The position numbers and the translations under genes were made by a program. From the IMG/VR virus record IMGVR_UViG_3300035701_000100, positions 1 through 40,269 of that record: a stretch of 40,269 nucleotides of DNA. One strand, written 5' to 3'. Under the pieces are notes generated by a model. That model was not told the DNA's origin, made no database searches, and worked only from the letters and a program-made list of their open reading frames with translations. Shown piece by piece: positions 15,717-24,065 of the stretch; positions within the stretch are counted from its first letter, which is position 1; the number at the start of each line of letters is the position of its first letter. Source of the DNA: a virus.

Positions 15717-16591
15717 TAATAATTAACTCCTTCTAAAAAATTTCTAATAGTAAGTAAATCTATTGCTAATCCTAATGAACTTTCGGGAACAAATTTTGGT
15801 TCGGGAATAGGTTCTGGTTTTTTCTTTGCTACACTATAACCCATTACATTACTTGGTACTCCAATTAATTCTCCTTTTGAATTATAAAGTCCACCCCCTG
15901 AATTTCCGTAGGTAGTCGTGTTATCACTAATATAATATCCATCTTGTTTATTGCAAATTATTCCTTTTGAAATCGTTCTCCAAATTCCTAATGGACTTCC
16001 TATGGAATAAACTGTATCTCCTTTTTGTGGTTCTATTTCTGCTAAATTAACTACGGTTAAATTCTCATCTACTATAAAAATTTCTAATAATGCTAAATCA
16101 TGTTCTTCATCTGTTTTTATGATTTGAGCACCATAAGCGGTCATTCCTGCAATAGAATTTCTTTCGTCTTTTTTAGAATAAGCAACTGTAACCCCCAATG
16201 ATATTCCAATTTTATTTAATTTATCTATTTCAGCAATTACATGATAACACGTTAGAATATACATTCTATTTTCTGTTTTCTTTATTACTGTTCCTGCGCC
16301 TTCTCCACGAAAAGTACTTACAGATACATCGCTATTTAATAATTTAATTAGGTCGGGTTGTTCGATTTTATTGGTTTGAATTTGACCTAATAATTCAGTC
16401 TCATTATTAATAAGTTGATTATAACTATAATTTAAAAAAGTAATTTCACTTTCCAAAGAACTAACAGTATTAATCATATCCAATCTTAAACTTACCAATC
16501 CAATAACTAACCCAATTAAAGTACCAACTAAAACTACTCCTAATGTTATTCTTATTACTATTCTTGCTATTTTCAATAATAATTTAATCAT
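15716..16591 (-). CDS. Membrane-anchored trypsin-like serine protease
   Basis: 291 residues. One strong transmembrane helix near residues 8-35, a short coiled stretch, then an S1/DegP-like protease domain: GAGTVI, TCYHVIA (His117), EEHDLALLE (Asp165), YSIGSPLG and TYGNSGGGLYN (Ser231). All three catalytic residues are present; no PDZ domain follows. The basic residues before the span would keep the N-terminus inside and put the protease in the periplasm or outside the cell. Coupled to the zinc protein upstream by a TAATG overlap. Rare in phage early regions. Confidence 0.88.
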   Translation of the reverse strand: MIKLLLKIARIVIRITLGVVLVGTLIGLVIGLVSLRLDMINTVSSLESEITFLNYSYNQLINNETELLGQIQTNKIEQPDLIKLLNSDVSVSTFRGEGAGTVIKKTENRMYILTCYHVIAEIDKLNKIGISLGVTVAYSKKDERNSIAGMTAYGAQIIKTDEEHDLALLEIFIVDENLTVVNLAEIEPQKGDTVYSIGSPLGIWRTISKGIICNKQDGYYISDNTTTYGNSGGGLYNSKGELIGVPSNVMGYSVAKKKPEPIPEPKFVPESSLGLAIDLLTIRNFLEGVNY

Positions 16592-16794
16592 TACTTTCCT
16601 CCTGTAATTATATCATTTCTTGGATTTTCTTTTGCATATTCTGAAACTACAAATCTTAATAAACATTTTAATTCACAAAAATGATAGACTTCATTATCAA
16701 GTTCACTACCAAATCCAAAAGAAATAGTAATGGGAATTCCTAGATGTTTAGTGATAAGATTATCACCACAGGTATCACATTTAAATATTTTCAT
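16591..16794 (-). CDS. Zinc-binding microprotein (67 aa)
   Basis: CDTCGDNL and HFCELKCLLRF form one zinc site. The C-terminal RNDIITGGK resembles the end of the protein at 14298-14702 (RDFIITGGK), both encoded just ahead of a TAATG junction. Role unknown. Confidence 0.7.
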   Translation of the reverse strand: MKIFKCDTCGDNLITKHLGIPITISFGFGSELDNEVYHFCELKCLLRFVVSEYAKENPRNDIITGGK

Positions 16795-16900
16795 TTCTTC
16801 TCCTCTACTTTACAACTATCAGTTTCCTTATCATAACCTTTACATAATACACAAACTCATTTTGTTCCACATAACAATCTCTTATCCAGCAGTATATCAT
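16791..16900 (-). pseudogene. Frameshifted zinc-knuckle microprotein
   Basis: ATG at 16900 follows AAGGAAATAAA. Frame 1 reads MIYCWIRDCYVEQNEF and then runs to a TAG at 16805. In the next frame, just after that point, CVLCKGYDKETDSCKVEEKK runs to a TGA overlapping the following start as ATGA, the normal junction here. One extra base in the A run at 16853-16855 would join them into a plausible 37-residue zinc protein. Either a real mutation, an assembly error or a recoding site. Confidence 0.55.
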
Positions 16901-17634
16901 TTTATTTCCTTGAAATTTTTTAAAATACTATTTATAATTGCAATTCCCCCCTGTACCATCTTCTGCCCTTCCATTTTCTTAGGTAATTCCAAAGCTAAAG
17001 AATATTTTATTCCTAATTTTTCTAAAAATCCTTCTACTCCAATATCATACTTGGGAGGAATAATAACTCCATTTTTTAATGGTGTTTTATAAATTGTTTT
17101 TGATTTAAGATAAGGAATAATATTATCATTTTCTATTAATGCTTTTTCTGCTATCAAAGGAAGATTTTCAGATTTATGTTCATAACAATAAACTTCACTC
17201 TTTCCTGTATCTCCATGTATATCTAAAATTAAATCCGCAGTTCGTGGAAATTCTTCAAATAAAATAGCGAGTTCAGGTACTTTTGAATTTTTCATAAAAT
17301 GAGTATCATTGTTTGTTTCTTGTCTATTACCATTATTTCTATAATTTTTTTCATAACCATAAGGATTGCAAATTGGAAATACATAATAATTAAAATCAGG
17401 AAACATTACAGGTTGTTTTAACCAATGTAATAAAACATTAATTGCATAATATTCTTCTCCATGATGCCCACCTGTTAAGATTACAGTTTTCTGTGCCATC
17501 TTAGAAACTAATTTCAATACTAACATTGGATAAATTTTATCATAAGAAACATATCCCATAATCTCAATTTTATATGGAAGATTAAGGTTGATTATTTCAG
17601 TTACGAGTTTGTTATATGACCTTACTGTTTTCAT
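16897..17634 (-). CDS. M14-type zinc carboxypeptidase / amidohydrolase-like
   Basis: 245 residues with the M14 zinc site: TGGHHGEEYYA (His58 and Glu61), PICNPYGYEKNYRNNG (substrate Arg/Asn region), LILDIHGDTG (third zinc ligand His140) and a late ALELPKK whose Glu would be the catalytic base. No signal peptide, so it acts in the cytoplasm or after lysis. The family removes C-terminal residues or cleaves amide side groups, including on peptidoglycan peptides. The adjacent amidoligase makes such bonds. Confidence 0.82.
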   Translation of the reverse strand: MKTVRSYNKLVTEIINLNLPYKIEIMGYVSYDKIYPMLVLKLVSKMAQKTVILTGGHHGEEYYAINVLLHWLKQPVMFPDFNYYVFPICNPYGYEKNYRNNGNRQETNNDTHFMKNSKVPELAILFEEFPRTADLILDIHGDTGKSEVYCYEHKSENLPLIAEKALIENDNIIPYLKSKTIYKTPLKNGVIIPPKYDIGVEGFLEKLGIKYSLALELPKKMEGQKMVQGGIAIINSILKNFKEIK

Positions 17635-18311
17635 AATATCTTTAACGATTGTAATTTTATTTTATTTAATATATCTATTTTTATTTTTGGATATAATTTT
17701 CTAAATAAATTGAATTTATTTTGTGCGTCATCTCTCCAATAACCTTTTATCTCAATATAAGTATTTATTTTCGGAAGATAAAAATCTGGAGTATAAGTAC
17801 AGTTACCTAAATCAAAGGTTTTAGATTCGTATTGCCATTTAATTTTGTTTTTATCTAACCACTTGGCATAAGCAACTTCCCATGTACTGCGCATTAAAAT
17901 ATTCTTATATTTAATTCTTTTTCCATGAGTGGCAACTCTGCCAAACATTGTAGCATTTTTTCCTACTGCAAATTTATACCAACATTCCTGACATCTCGTA
18001 TATTGGGTTGCAATTATTTTTTTACAATCTATACAATGATTAATAAGATGTTTTCTTCTTTTTTGATTCCGTAATGTTAAATCGGGTCTTTTTTTACCTT
18101 TCATAGGATTTTCATCTATTTCATAAGCACATTGTCGGCATCTTTGTTTTCCATATAAAAATGTACCCAAACTTATTTCATTTTTATGACAAATAATACA
18201 ATAATGTTTTGTTTTTCCTCTTTTATGAGCAAATTTATTAGAACAAATTTTACAATATCCTAATATAGACCATTTAGTTATTTCTTTTTTACAAATTTTA
18301 CATTTTTTCAT
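17631..18311 (-). CDS. Vsr-like (PD-(D/E)xK) homing endonuclease, short form
   Basis: 226 residues. N-terminal zinc knuckles (CKICKKEI, CIICHKNE, CIDCKKII with RCQECW) and a NUMOD3-like NPMKGKKRPD segment bind DNA. The C-terminal nuclease reads MRSTWEVAYAKWL, YTPDFYLP and TYIEIKGYWRDDA, the layout of the Vsr-like EDxHD homing family. Its C-terminal 100 residues are strongly similar to 25271-26464. It is wedged between the amidoligase and M14 genes with ATGA overlaps on both sides. Confidence 0.85.
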   Translation of the reverse strand: MKKCKICKKEITKWSILGYCKICSNKFAHKRGKTKHYCIICHKNEISLGTFLYGKQRCRQCAYEIDENPMKGKKRPDLTLRNQKRRKHLINHCIDCKKIIATQYTRCQECWYKFAVGKNATMFGRVATHGKRIKYKNILMRSTWEVAYAKWLDKNKIKWQYESKTFDLGNCTYTPDFYLPKINTYIEIKGYWRDDAQNKFNLFRKLYPKIKIDILNKIKLQSLKIL

Positions 18312-19006
18312 TCTCGTTCCAATGATTCTTTTACAAAATTAAGAGTAAAATAAATTCTATCTTTTAGTTCTTTATAATTAAGTGTTGCTGTATATAGTCG
18401 AAATTCAAGAGTTCCATAATCAGACTTTTTTAAATGTGAAGCATTTAAACTCATATATTTTTCGTCAAGATAAGAATATCCACTAAAAGACCAATCTTCA
18501 GTATTAGTACGGAAATCATGTATTTGTTTTTCTGTTAATTTGGTAAGATTTTCTCTTGGTAGTAATTTACATGTCGATTCCATTCTATTTTTATCTATTT
18601 TAAATCTTTTAATAAAAAATCTTTGCTTATGTACAAATTCTTTTATAATTTCTAATATTTGTTTATCGGTTAAATTTTTAACATTCACATGAATATGTAA
18701 ACCACATGTTTTTCCAATTTTAGCTCGATGTACTCGCAAAAGAGCCAATATTTCTTTAAGTTGAAGTAAAGTTTCTTCATTATAATAAAGTTTGTTACTA
18801 TCTTTTGGTTTTATTTCCAAACCATTTTCTAAACTTCCATCAAAATCTGTCCACCAACCCCGAAGGGTTCTGTTTCTTTCAATAAGTTTTTGACTATCTT
18901 TACTTATAGGTAATTCCACTTCGATTTCTGGAGCAAATCTAATAGATTCAATTTTAATTAATTTAATTTTATCTTTTTTATTTATTTTATTCTGTTTTCT
19001 TTTCAT
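18308..19006 (-). CDS. Putative amidoligase (COOH-NH2 ligase)
   Basis: 232 residues with the amidoligase pattern: RFAPEIEVELP (metal-binding Glu pair), GWWTDFDGSLENGLEIKP, KTCGLHIHVNV and MSLNASHL...GTLEFRLYTATLN near the C-terminus. The family has a glutamine-synthetase-like fold and is predicted to form peptide or isopeptide bonds with ATP. In phages its substrate is unknown; cell-wall peptides or a protein tag have been proposed. The M14 peptidase nearby could reverse or trim the product. Confidence 0.85.
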   Translation of the reverse strand: MKRKQNKINKKDKIKLIKIESIRFAPEIEVELPISKDSQKLIERNRTLRGWWTDFDGSLENGLEIKPKDSNKLYYNEETLLQLKEILALLRVHRAKIGKTCGLHIHVNVKNLTDKQILEIIKEFVHKQRFFIKRFKIDKNRMESTCKLLPRENLTKLTEKQIHDFRTNTEDWSFSGYSYLDEKYMSLNASHLKKSDYGTLEFRLYTATLNYKELKDRIYFTLNFVKESLERE

Positions 19007-19248
19007 TATTTTTCCTGTCTTACTCTAAGAAAATTTCCCAAAGCACACGCTAAAGCGTAATCCATAATCATTATATTTGAATTTTTATCCTTAAATGCCA
19101 CATCCAAAATTAATAAATAAATAGTCATGTAAATAAACATAAGAAGGGAAGATAAATATTTTTGTTTTTTATTGGCAGAAAGATTCCATCCAGTATAAAG
19201 ATAAGTTTCTATAGTGCCAAAAATAAATATTCCTAATATTTTAATCAT
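19006..19248 (-). CDS. Small membrane protein (80 aa, two or three spans)
   Basis: Hydrophobic segments at about 2-18 (IKILGIFIFGTIETYLY), 34-52 (LLMFIYMTIYLLILDVA) and a weaker one near 60-73. The C-terminus is short and basic. TAATG junction with the amidoligase gene, so possibly its membrane partner. No family recognised. Confidence 0.7.
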   Translation of the reverse strand: MIKILGIFIFGTIETYLYTGWNLSANKKQKYLSSLLMFIYMTIYLLILDVAFKDKNSNIMIMDYALACALGNFLRVRQEK

Positions 19249-19525
19249 TTTCTTTCTTTATTTTCTGTGCCAAGTTAATCAAGTCGTGGTCTATTCTGTG
19301 TAATTCTTGTAAATCTTCTTCTATTTGATTTTTAGTAAAACTTTGTACTTTATGTCTTATAAGAATACAATCCAATTCATCAATTAATCCTTCTACTTCC
19401 ATTACAATTTCTCCTATTCTTTTAGCATCATTATAAAATTCAACATAATTAGGATTGCAAGATTGATAAGGTATTCCTAATTTTTTACAAATTTCGACAA
19501 TAGTAGCACTAATATTTTTATCCAT
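19241..19525 (-). CDS. Helical hypothetical protein (94 aa)
   Basis: Short N-terminal helix (SATIVEICKKLGIPY) followed by two long amphipathic helices (VMEVEGLIDELDCILIRH, QIEEDLQELHRIDHDLINL). Looks like a small helical bundle. Overlaps the membrane protein start by 8 bases. Unknown. Confidence 0.65.
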   Translation of the reverse strand: MDKNISATIVEICKKLGIPYQSCNPNYVEFYNDAKRIGEIVMEVEGLIDELDCILIRHKVQSFTKNQIEEDLQELHRIDHDLINLAQKIKKEND

Positions 19526-19867
19526 CTATTCCACATCCCCATTTTGGTCGCATTTGAGGTCTTCATACTTCGCAATTTCATCATTATAACTTGCACAAAT
19601 ATCTAACAAATCGTCGACTTCAATATTTAATCTTCTTTTAATTTCTACATAACATCTTATTAGTGCACCTGTCATGTCATTGTATTTTTGATAGTTTATT
19701 TTCTCTCCAGCAAAAAATTGACCTATAAAACATTCAATTACACTTTTATCAACTCCACAATGTTTAACATAAAAAAATATCTGATAATTAAGTTCCCCTG
19801 CTGTTAATGCAGGTTCTCCATTTCTTAATTTCTCACGTCTATCTGATTTAGATTCAATGTAAGGCAA
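19526..19867 (-). CDS. Conserved phage protein of the DUF6899 type (113 aa)
   Basis: Starts MPYIESKSDRREKL, has AGELNYQIF early, INYQKYNDMTGAL in the middle and YEDLKCDQNGDVE at the end. These anchor points match a widespread phage family (GELNYxI, YxxxNDxxGAL, NGDVY). The family is often found near nucleotide-metabolism genes, but its function is unknown. Confidence 0.7.
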   Translation of the reverse strand: MPYIESKSDRREKLRNGEPALTAGELNYQIFFYVKHCGVDKSVIECFIGQFFAGEKINYQKYNDMTGALIRCYVEIKRRLNIEVDDLLDICASYNDEIAKYEDLKCDQNGDVE

Positions 19868-19868
19868 T

Positions 19869-20249
19869 TTACTTTCCTCCTAATTCTTTTAATAAATCAT
19901 CAAAAGTTTCTTTTCTTATTTGACCATCTTTATAAAAATTTTGCCAAAAATGTCTCCTCATTTGTCGAGAAATTCCTTGCTTCTGCATTTTGGTATCTAA
20001 ATATTGTAACATTTTTAGGCATCGTTGGAGGTCTTTTTTAATTTGATTATAATTATCGTATTGTTTTTTTTGTTTTTGAAATTCAGGGTCAAATTGTCTA
20101 AATAATTCTTTATAGAGTTTTAATAATTCCAAAAAATATGATTTCCCTAATGCTTGAAAAAATCTCACCCATTCATTAGGTTTTCGGGATTTTTTTAGTT
20201 CGCTACGCAGATAATTTATCAATCCTAAATGTAATTTAATTATTCGCAT
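19869..20249 (-). CDS. Basic helical hypothetical protein (126 aa)
   Basis: Strongly basic and helical: LINYLRSELKKSRKP, a central KQKKQYDNYNQIKKDLQ helix and QGISRQMRRHFWQNFYKDG. May bind nucleic acid. No family recognised. Confidence 0.65.
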   Translation of the reverse strand: MRIIKLHLGLINYLRSELKKSRKPNEWVRFFQALGKSYFLELLKLYKELFRQFDPEFQKQKKQYDNYNQIKKDLQRCLKMLQYLDTKMQKQGISRQMRRHFWQNFYKDGQIRKETFDDLLKELGGK

Positions 20250-20397
20250 TTTTCTCCTTTGCCTCTAATTCTTTAATTTCTCTGCACCTATCACAAATTC
20301 CTACAGTAATTATTTTCCCTTGATGTTTGACCTGAATTGGTCTCATTACATTAATAGGAAGTGATAATCCACAAACTACGCATTGTTTAAATTGCAT
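20236..20397 (-). CDS. Zinc-ribbon microprotein (53 aa)
   Basis: CVVCGLSLPINVMRP...GICDRCREI, a compact treble-clef-like ribbon with an intervening beta hairpin. ATG at 20397 lies inside the upstream gene's last codons; its own end overlaps the next gene by 14 bases. Confidence 0.65.
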   Translation of the reverse strand: MQFKQCVVCGLSLPINVMRPIQVKHQGKIITVGICDRCREIKELEAKEKNANN

Positions 20398-20534
20398 TTC
20401 TTCTCCTTACAATTATCGCACTTATTTTTTTCTCTATACATACAAGGATTTAAAATATTCTGAGGTTTATAAAATAAGCAATCCTCGCACAATTGTTCAC
20501 TTACTTCTCTCTTCTTTTCTGAACAGTATCTCAT
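20376..20534 (-). CDS. Cys-rich microprotein (52 aa)
   Basis: Seven cysteines in 52 residues (CEDC, C, CDNCKEKKC among them). The start overlaps the upstream stop by 4 bases and the end overlaps the next gene by 22 bases. Likely zinc-binding; no family recognised. Confidence 0.6.
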   Translation of the reverse strand: MRYCSEKKREVSEQLCEDCLFYKPQNILNPCMYREKNKCDNCKEKKCNLNNA

Positions 20535-20728
20535 TTTAATTCTTTTAAAGTTTTTAATAATTTCTTAAATTGTTTTAATTTTTTAGAATCAAATGTAATA
20601 ATAGCCCATAATTTACCGTCTTTAATATAACTATCTGTAATTTTTCCAATTTGTATGTTTTCATTATAAATAGATTTACCTAAAATTTCAACCCCGATTG
20701 GTATTTTTAATTCTGTAGTTATTCTCAT
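20531..20728 (-). CDS. Small beta-domain protein, paralogue of 6119-6328 (65 aa)
   Basis: Core IPIGVEILGKSIY then IGKITDSYIKDGKLWAIITF and a basic helix (KLKQFKKLLKTLKELK). It shares the IGKI-[ND]S-x-IK-[ND]G-[QK]L pattern and helix with the protein after the recombinase gene, but not the WIEMEQ end. Probably a small barrel domain; role unknown. Confidence 0.68.
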   Translation of the reverse strand: MRITTELKIPIGVEILGKSIYNENIQIGKITDSYIKDGKLWAIITFDSKKLKQFKKLLKTLKELK

Positions 20729-20729
20729 C

Positions 20730-21551
20730 TTAAAATCTCCACTTATAATAAAGTATAACTCTTTTATCTCCCTTATATCCTATTCCTGCACCAATACCTA
20801 CTCCAGAATTATCTGTGATTCCATAACTAAATCCCAATGGGTATAATCCTCTATTTGTTATAAAAGAATCTATTTTTGCTTTAAACCATTTAAACCAAGA
20901 TAATCCTGCTCCTGCCTCAAATCCTGCTCCTGTTTCTCCTAAACTTCCTCCAGCAACAAAAATCGGTTCAAATACAAAACCATAGGATTTTAATTTTTTT
21001 GCGAGTTCAGGAATATCTTTTACTTTAACAATGGAAATTACTTTGCCTGTTTCTAAATTAATCCATTGTAATTCAGTAGAATGTTTTGGATGATACAAAG
21101 CCAAATTACTATTAGGTACAGGAATAGTAAATTCGACTGCTTCATCGATAACTAATTGAACTGGTTTATTTATTTTTCCTTTATAATATCCATAACCAAA
21201 AATAATACCAATTATAACTCCTATTATAATTAACTTTCTTAAATTAAAAATAGAAGCAATATCTTTAGCCCACAATACTCCATTATTTATTTTTAACATT
21301 CCTGTCGTTAATTTTTGACCGCTAAATGCCTCTATTTTTGTTTCTTCTTTTTTTTCCAATAGTCCATATTGTTCCATAACTTTTGCGGAAATCAAATTAG
21401 CATTAAATAATTCATTTAGTTTTTTCTTTTCTTCATCAGAAAGAATTTTCGGTACTTCTTTCTTTAATTTATTAATAATAAAATTCCTTAAATACATTAT
21501 AATCATTCCTGCGATTAATCCACCACTTAACATTAAAATTGTTTCTTTCAT
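20730..21551 (-). CDS. Membrane protein with Gly-rich C-terminal domain (273 aa)
   Basis: Two hydrophobic segments: residues about 5-25 (MLSGGLIAGMIIMYL) and about 105-125 (LIIIGVIIGIIFGYGYY). Between them is an 80-residue charged region, presumably cytoplasmic. The C-terminal 140 residues are soluble with glycine-rich strands (GGSLGETGAGFEAGAG, NSGVGIGAGIGYKGD) ending in an aromatic strand (VILYYKWRF). No family recognised; a host-envelope interaction is possible. Confidence 0.65.
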   Translation of the reverse strand: MKETILMLSGGLIAGMIIMYLRNFIINKLKKEVPKILSDEEKKKLNELFNANLISAKVMEQYGLLEKKEETKIEAFSGQKLTTGMLKINNGVLWAKDIASIFNLRKLIIIGVIIGIIFGYGYYKGKINKPVQLVIDEAVEFTIPVPNSNLALYHPKHSTELQWINLETGKVISIVKVKDIPELAKKLKSYGFVFEPIFVAGGSLGETGAGFEAGAGLSWFKWFKAKIDSFITNRGLYPLGFSYGITDNSGVGIGAGIGYKGDKRVILYYKWRF

Positions 21552-21563
21552 TTCTCCTCCTGA

Positions 21564-21842
21564 TTAATCAAAATAAGTAGTTTTTCCTTCATAGAGAACA
21601 TCAGTAAATCTTTCTACATCATGTCTATACATTAAAGTAATTTTTTTATATCCTTCTTGTATAGTTGCCTCCGTATTACATCCTGCAATTTGGCAAAACT
21701 TATTCCAAATTGCATTATTAATTTTTTTAATGGGTTTTCCTCTCCAAGAAAGTATTTCGTTATATCTTAATTTCAGCCATTCTTTTATTTCTTCCGTAGT
21801 TAAACCCAATCTATATTTCCCAAATTCATTAATATCTAACAT
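21564..21842 (-). CDS. Hypothetical protein (92 aa)
   Basis: Contains a helix (TTEEIKEWLKLRYNEILSW), GKPIKKINNAIWNKFCQIAG and a beta-rich end (RFTDVLYEGKTTYFD). No family recognised. Confidence 0.65.
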   Translation of the reverse strand: MLDINEFGKYRLGLTTEEIKEWLKLRYNEILSWRGKPIKKINNAIWNKFCQIAGCNTEATIQEGYKKITLMYRHDVERFTDVLYEGKTTYFD

Positions 21843-21918
21843 TTATTTTTCTCCTAACTAAATAAATTAAATACCCTATACAAAATATTACTATCACTAC
21901 TTCGTACCATTTAATCAT
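21829..21918 (-). CDS. Single-span membrane microprotein (29 aa)
   Basis: ATG at 21918 with AAAGGAGTAAA directly upstream. One span (VVIVIFCIGYLIYLV) followed by RRK, giving an N-out or N-in anchor with positive charges after it. Overlaps the next gene by 14 bases. Confidence 0.55.
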   Translation of the reverse strand: MIKWYEVVIVIFCIGYLIYLVRRKINVRY

Positions 21919-21919
21919 T

Positions 21920-22126
21920 TTACTCCTTTGATTTTTTTATTAATTCAATATAATAATTTAAAGGTTTCAATTCATTTCTTTTTACTTCTTGTTTAGTATT
22001 AGGATTAATTTTATTTGGATTATCTTCTCTTTCTAATAAAAGTTTTTCATACCATTCGGTTAATTTATTTACTTTATTTTGATAACAAGATAAACTTCTT
22101 TTTTTACCTATTCCTCGTTCAGCCAT
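21920..22126 (-). CDS. Small basic hypothetical protein (68 aa)
   Basis: Mostly helical and basic: KVNKLTEWYEKLLLERED, then a hydrophilic NPNKINPNTKQE loop and a final helix. No family recognised. Confidence 0.65.
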   Translation of the reverse strand: MAERGIGKKRSLSCYQNKVNKLTEWYEKLLLEREDNPNKINPNTKQEVKRNELKPLNYYIELIKKSKE

Positions 22127-22133
22127 TTTGCTC

Positions 22134-22832
22134 CTAATTTAAAAGTGAGGCGTAAAGGTTCTTTTTTGAATTACCTTTATTATTAACATTATTTTGGTAA
22201 AGAACGACATCTACGCCTCGATTAATTTTATTCCTTATTAGATTAGTATAAAATTCTTGCCAATGTTCTTTATTAAAATTTGCTCTTACATTACACGAAT
22301 TACATAAAGTAATTAAATTTTCTTTATTATTATTTTCTTTATTTCCATCAATATGATGAATATCTAAAATTCTTTCTCTAACTATTAAGTGTTCTCCCTC
22401 AGTCATAGAACAATTTTGGCAAGTATAGTTGTCTCGTTTGCGAATTATTTCTCTGAGTTCATCATTAAATTCTACAGGATATGATTCATATCCCTTTCCA
22501 TGAATATAACCAGGGGCTAATTTTCCTATCCTTTGTTTTTCAGCACAAGAATGACATCTAACTCCATAAAAAGTTATATGCTTTCCGCAATCAATACAAA
22601 TATTATTCCTGGTTTTTCCATGTTTATAATTATAATGATTTTCACCTGCAATACTTTTTCCATAACATTCTTGACAATGTTTCGTATTTTTAGTTATTTC
22701 TTTTCCACATTCACAAAAATATTTTTTAAAATTTTGTTTACGACACAAATCAGAACAATATTTCTTATTAGATGAAATAAAAGATTTAAATTCCTTATTG
22801 CATTTGGGATTTTTACAAATTTTAATATTCAT
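22134..22832 (-). CDS. HNH homing endonuclease with zinc knuckles (232 aa)
   Basis: Three N-terminal knuckles (CKNPKC...C, CECGKEI...CQECY, CIDCGKHI...CHSCAEK) precede a classical HNH domain: IIRKRDNYTCQNC, ILDIHHIDGNKENN, NLITLCNSCN. Metal-dependent double-strand cutter of the mobile type. It lies directly after the phosphoesterase gene, whose own zinc finger resembles these knuckles. Confidence 0.88.
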   Translation of the reverse strand: MNIKICKNPKCNKEFKSFISSNKKYCSDLCRKQNFKKYFCECGKEITKNTKHCQECYGKSIAGENHYNYKHGKTRNNICIDCGKHITFYGVRCHSCAEKQRIGKLAPGYIHGKGYESYPVEFNDELREIIRKRDNYTCQNCSMTEGEHLIVRERILDIHHIDGNKENNNKENLITLCNSCNVRANFNKEHWQEFYTNLIRNKINRGVDVVLYQNNVNNKGNSKKNLYASLLN

Positions 22833-22833
22833 T

Positions 22834-23850
22834 TTATTTTTTGTTAGCTAAATCTACAAAATATATAAATGTAGATACCCTTTGTTCATTCACTCCCCAT
22901 ATTAATTGTATTGGTTCGCTATGTTTTGCCATAGAATCTGATAAACTATCTCCTCCAACAGTAGAACCACCACGAAATACTCTTACAGAATCACAATCAC
23001 TAATTCCTGCATGATGATAATGACCATAGACAATTCCTTCTACACCATATTGTCTTGCCCATTCATTAATTTTTACACGACCAGCAGGAGTATCAGGTTG
23101 TTCTGGAGCAATATGTCGCATCATAAATTTGTGTCCTCTAATTTCAAATACCATATGTTCTGTCTCTGCAAATTTGATTTGTAATTTCGGATTTTTTAAA
23201 ACAAATTTTTGCCAAAAGGCAAGAATTTCGTAAACCATAATATCCCAATTACTTGCAACATCAGTATCTTTTCCTGTTCTACCATGATTACCTCTAATTC
23301 CAAATACCCTAACTGGTAAATTTCTTTTTAATAAAGATATTATTAATTTTGTAAGAACATCAATAACTAACATTGTTTGAGCAGGAGGGGCAATTTCTTG
23401 CTCATACGCTTGGGTCAAATAAATCCCTTCCCCATTTGCTAAATCTCCACTTAATAATATTACTACATCAGTAATAGGAACTCCTTTACTAATATTATTA
23501 TCCAACAACTTTAAGGTTTGCTCGCATAAACGATTCATTCTACTTCTAAAAATTTCTTCATTATAAATTAATTTCCCTTCTTGGTCTTTGACAATTTTTC
23601 CTGCATGTAAATCAGTTATATGCAAAACTAAACTATCTCCTTTAACATCTATTTTACTTTGAGCAGATGCTTTATAAGGAATTACCTTTGTTAATTCTTC
23701 TTTTAAAGATTGAATAATTAATTTAGATAAATCCACTTTTTCTTTTTTATTAGGTTTAATTTCTTTACTTTCTGTAAATTTAGAATAACAAGGTCTACAT
23801 CTCATTGCTTGAGGATGAATTTTAACTCCACAATCAATACATTTATTCAT
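22834..23850 (-). CDS. Calcineurin-like metallophosphoesterase with zinc finger
   Basis: Start at ATG 23850, nine bases after GGAG; an ATG three codons earlier abuts that site and is less likely. All metallophosphatase motifs are present: ITDLHAG, LLSGDLANG, GIRGNHGR, MMRH and YGHYHHAG. An N-terminal finger (CIDCGVKI...RCRPCY) precedes a 60-residue linker. Family members hydrolyse nucleic-acid ends, cyclic nucleotides or other phosphoesters. With a DNA-binding-type finger a nucleic-acid substrate is likely, but this is inference. Confidence 0.87.
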   Translation of the reverse strand: MNKCIDCGVKIHPQAMRCRPCYSKFTESKEIKPNKKEKVDLSKLIIQSLKEELTKVIPYKASAQSKIDVKGDSLVLHITDLHAGKIVKDQEGKLIYNEEIFRSRMNRLCEQTLKLLDNNISKGVPITDVVILLSGDLANGEGIYLTQAYEQEIAPPAQTMLVIDVLTKLIISLLKRNLPVRVFGIRGNHGRTGKDTDVASNWDIMVYEILAFWQKFVLKNPKLQIKFAETEHMVFEIRGHKFMMRHIAPEQPDTPAGRVKINEWARQYGVEGIVYGHYHHAGISDCDSVRVFRGGSTVGGDSLSDSMAKHSEPIQLIWGVNEQRVSTFIYFVDLANKK

Positions 23851-23870
23851 CTTAATCATCTCCTCTAATT

Positions 23871-24065
23871 TTATTTGAAAATCTTTGCTCCATAAAAAAT
23901 AAATGTATTTACTAATGCTAATCCTAAATTAATAATTGTTAGGCTCCACATACTTGGATTTTTTAAAGATAATATCAAACAACAAATCCCTGCAATTAAA
24001 AATCCTAAAACTGTTATAGGTTGAACAAAAGTTAAAATAGTTTGTATCATTTTATTCTTCTCCAA
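23871..24065 (-). CDS. Two-span membrane protein (64 aa)
   Basis: Two hydrophobic helices (LTFVQPITVLGFLIAGICCLILS and LTIINLGLALVNTFIFYG region) joined by a short KNPSMW loop. Holin-like in size and topology, but no lysis genes are nearby. Overlaps the XRE gene end by 14 bases. Confidence 0.65.
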   Translation of the reverse strand: MEKNKMIQTILTFVQPITVLGFLIAGICCLILSLKNPSMWSLTIINLGLALVNTFIFYGAKIFK

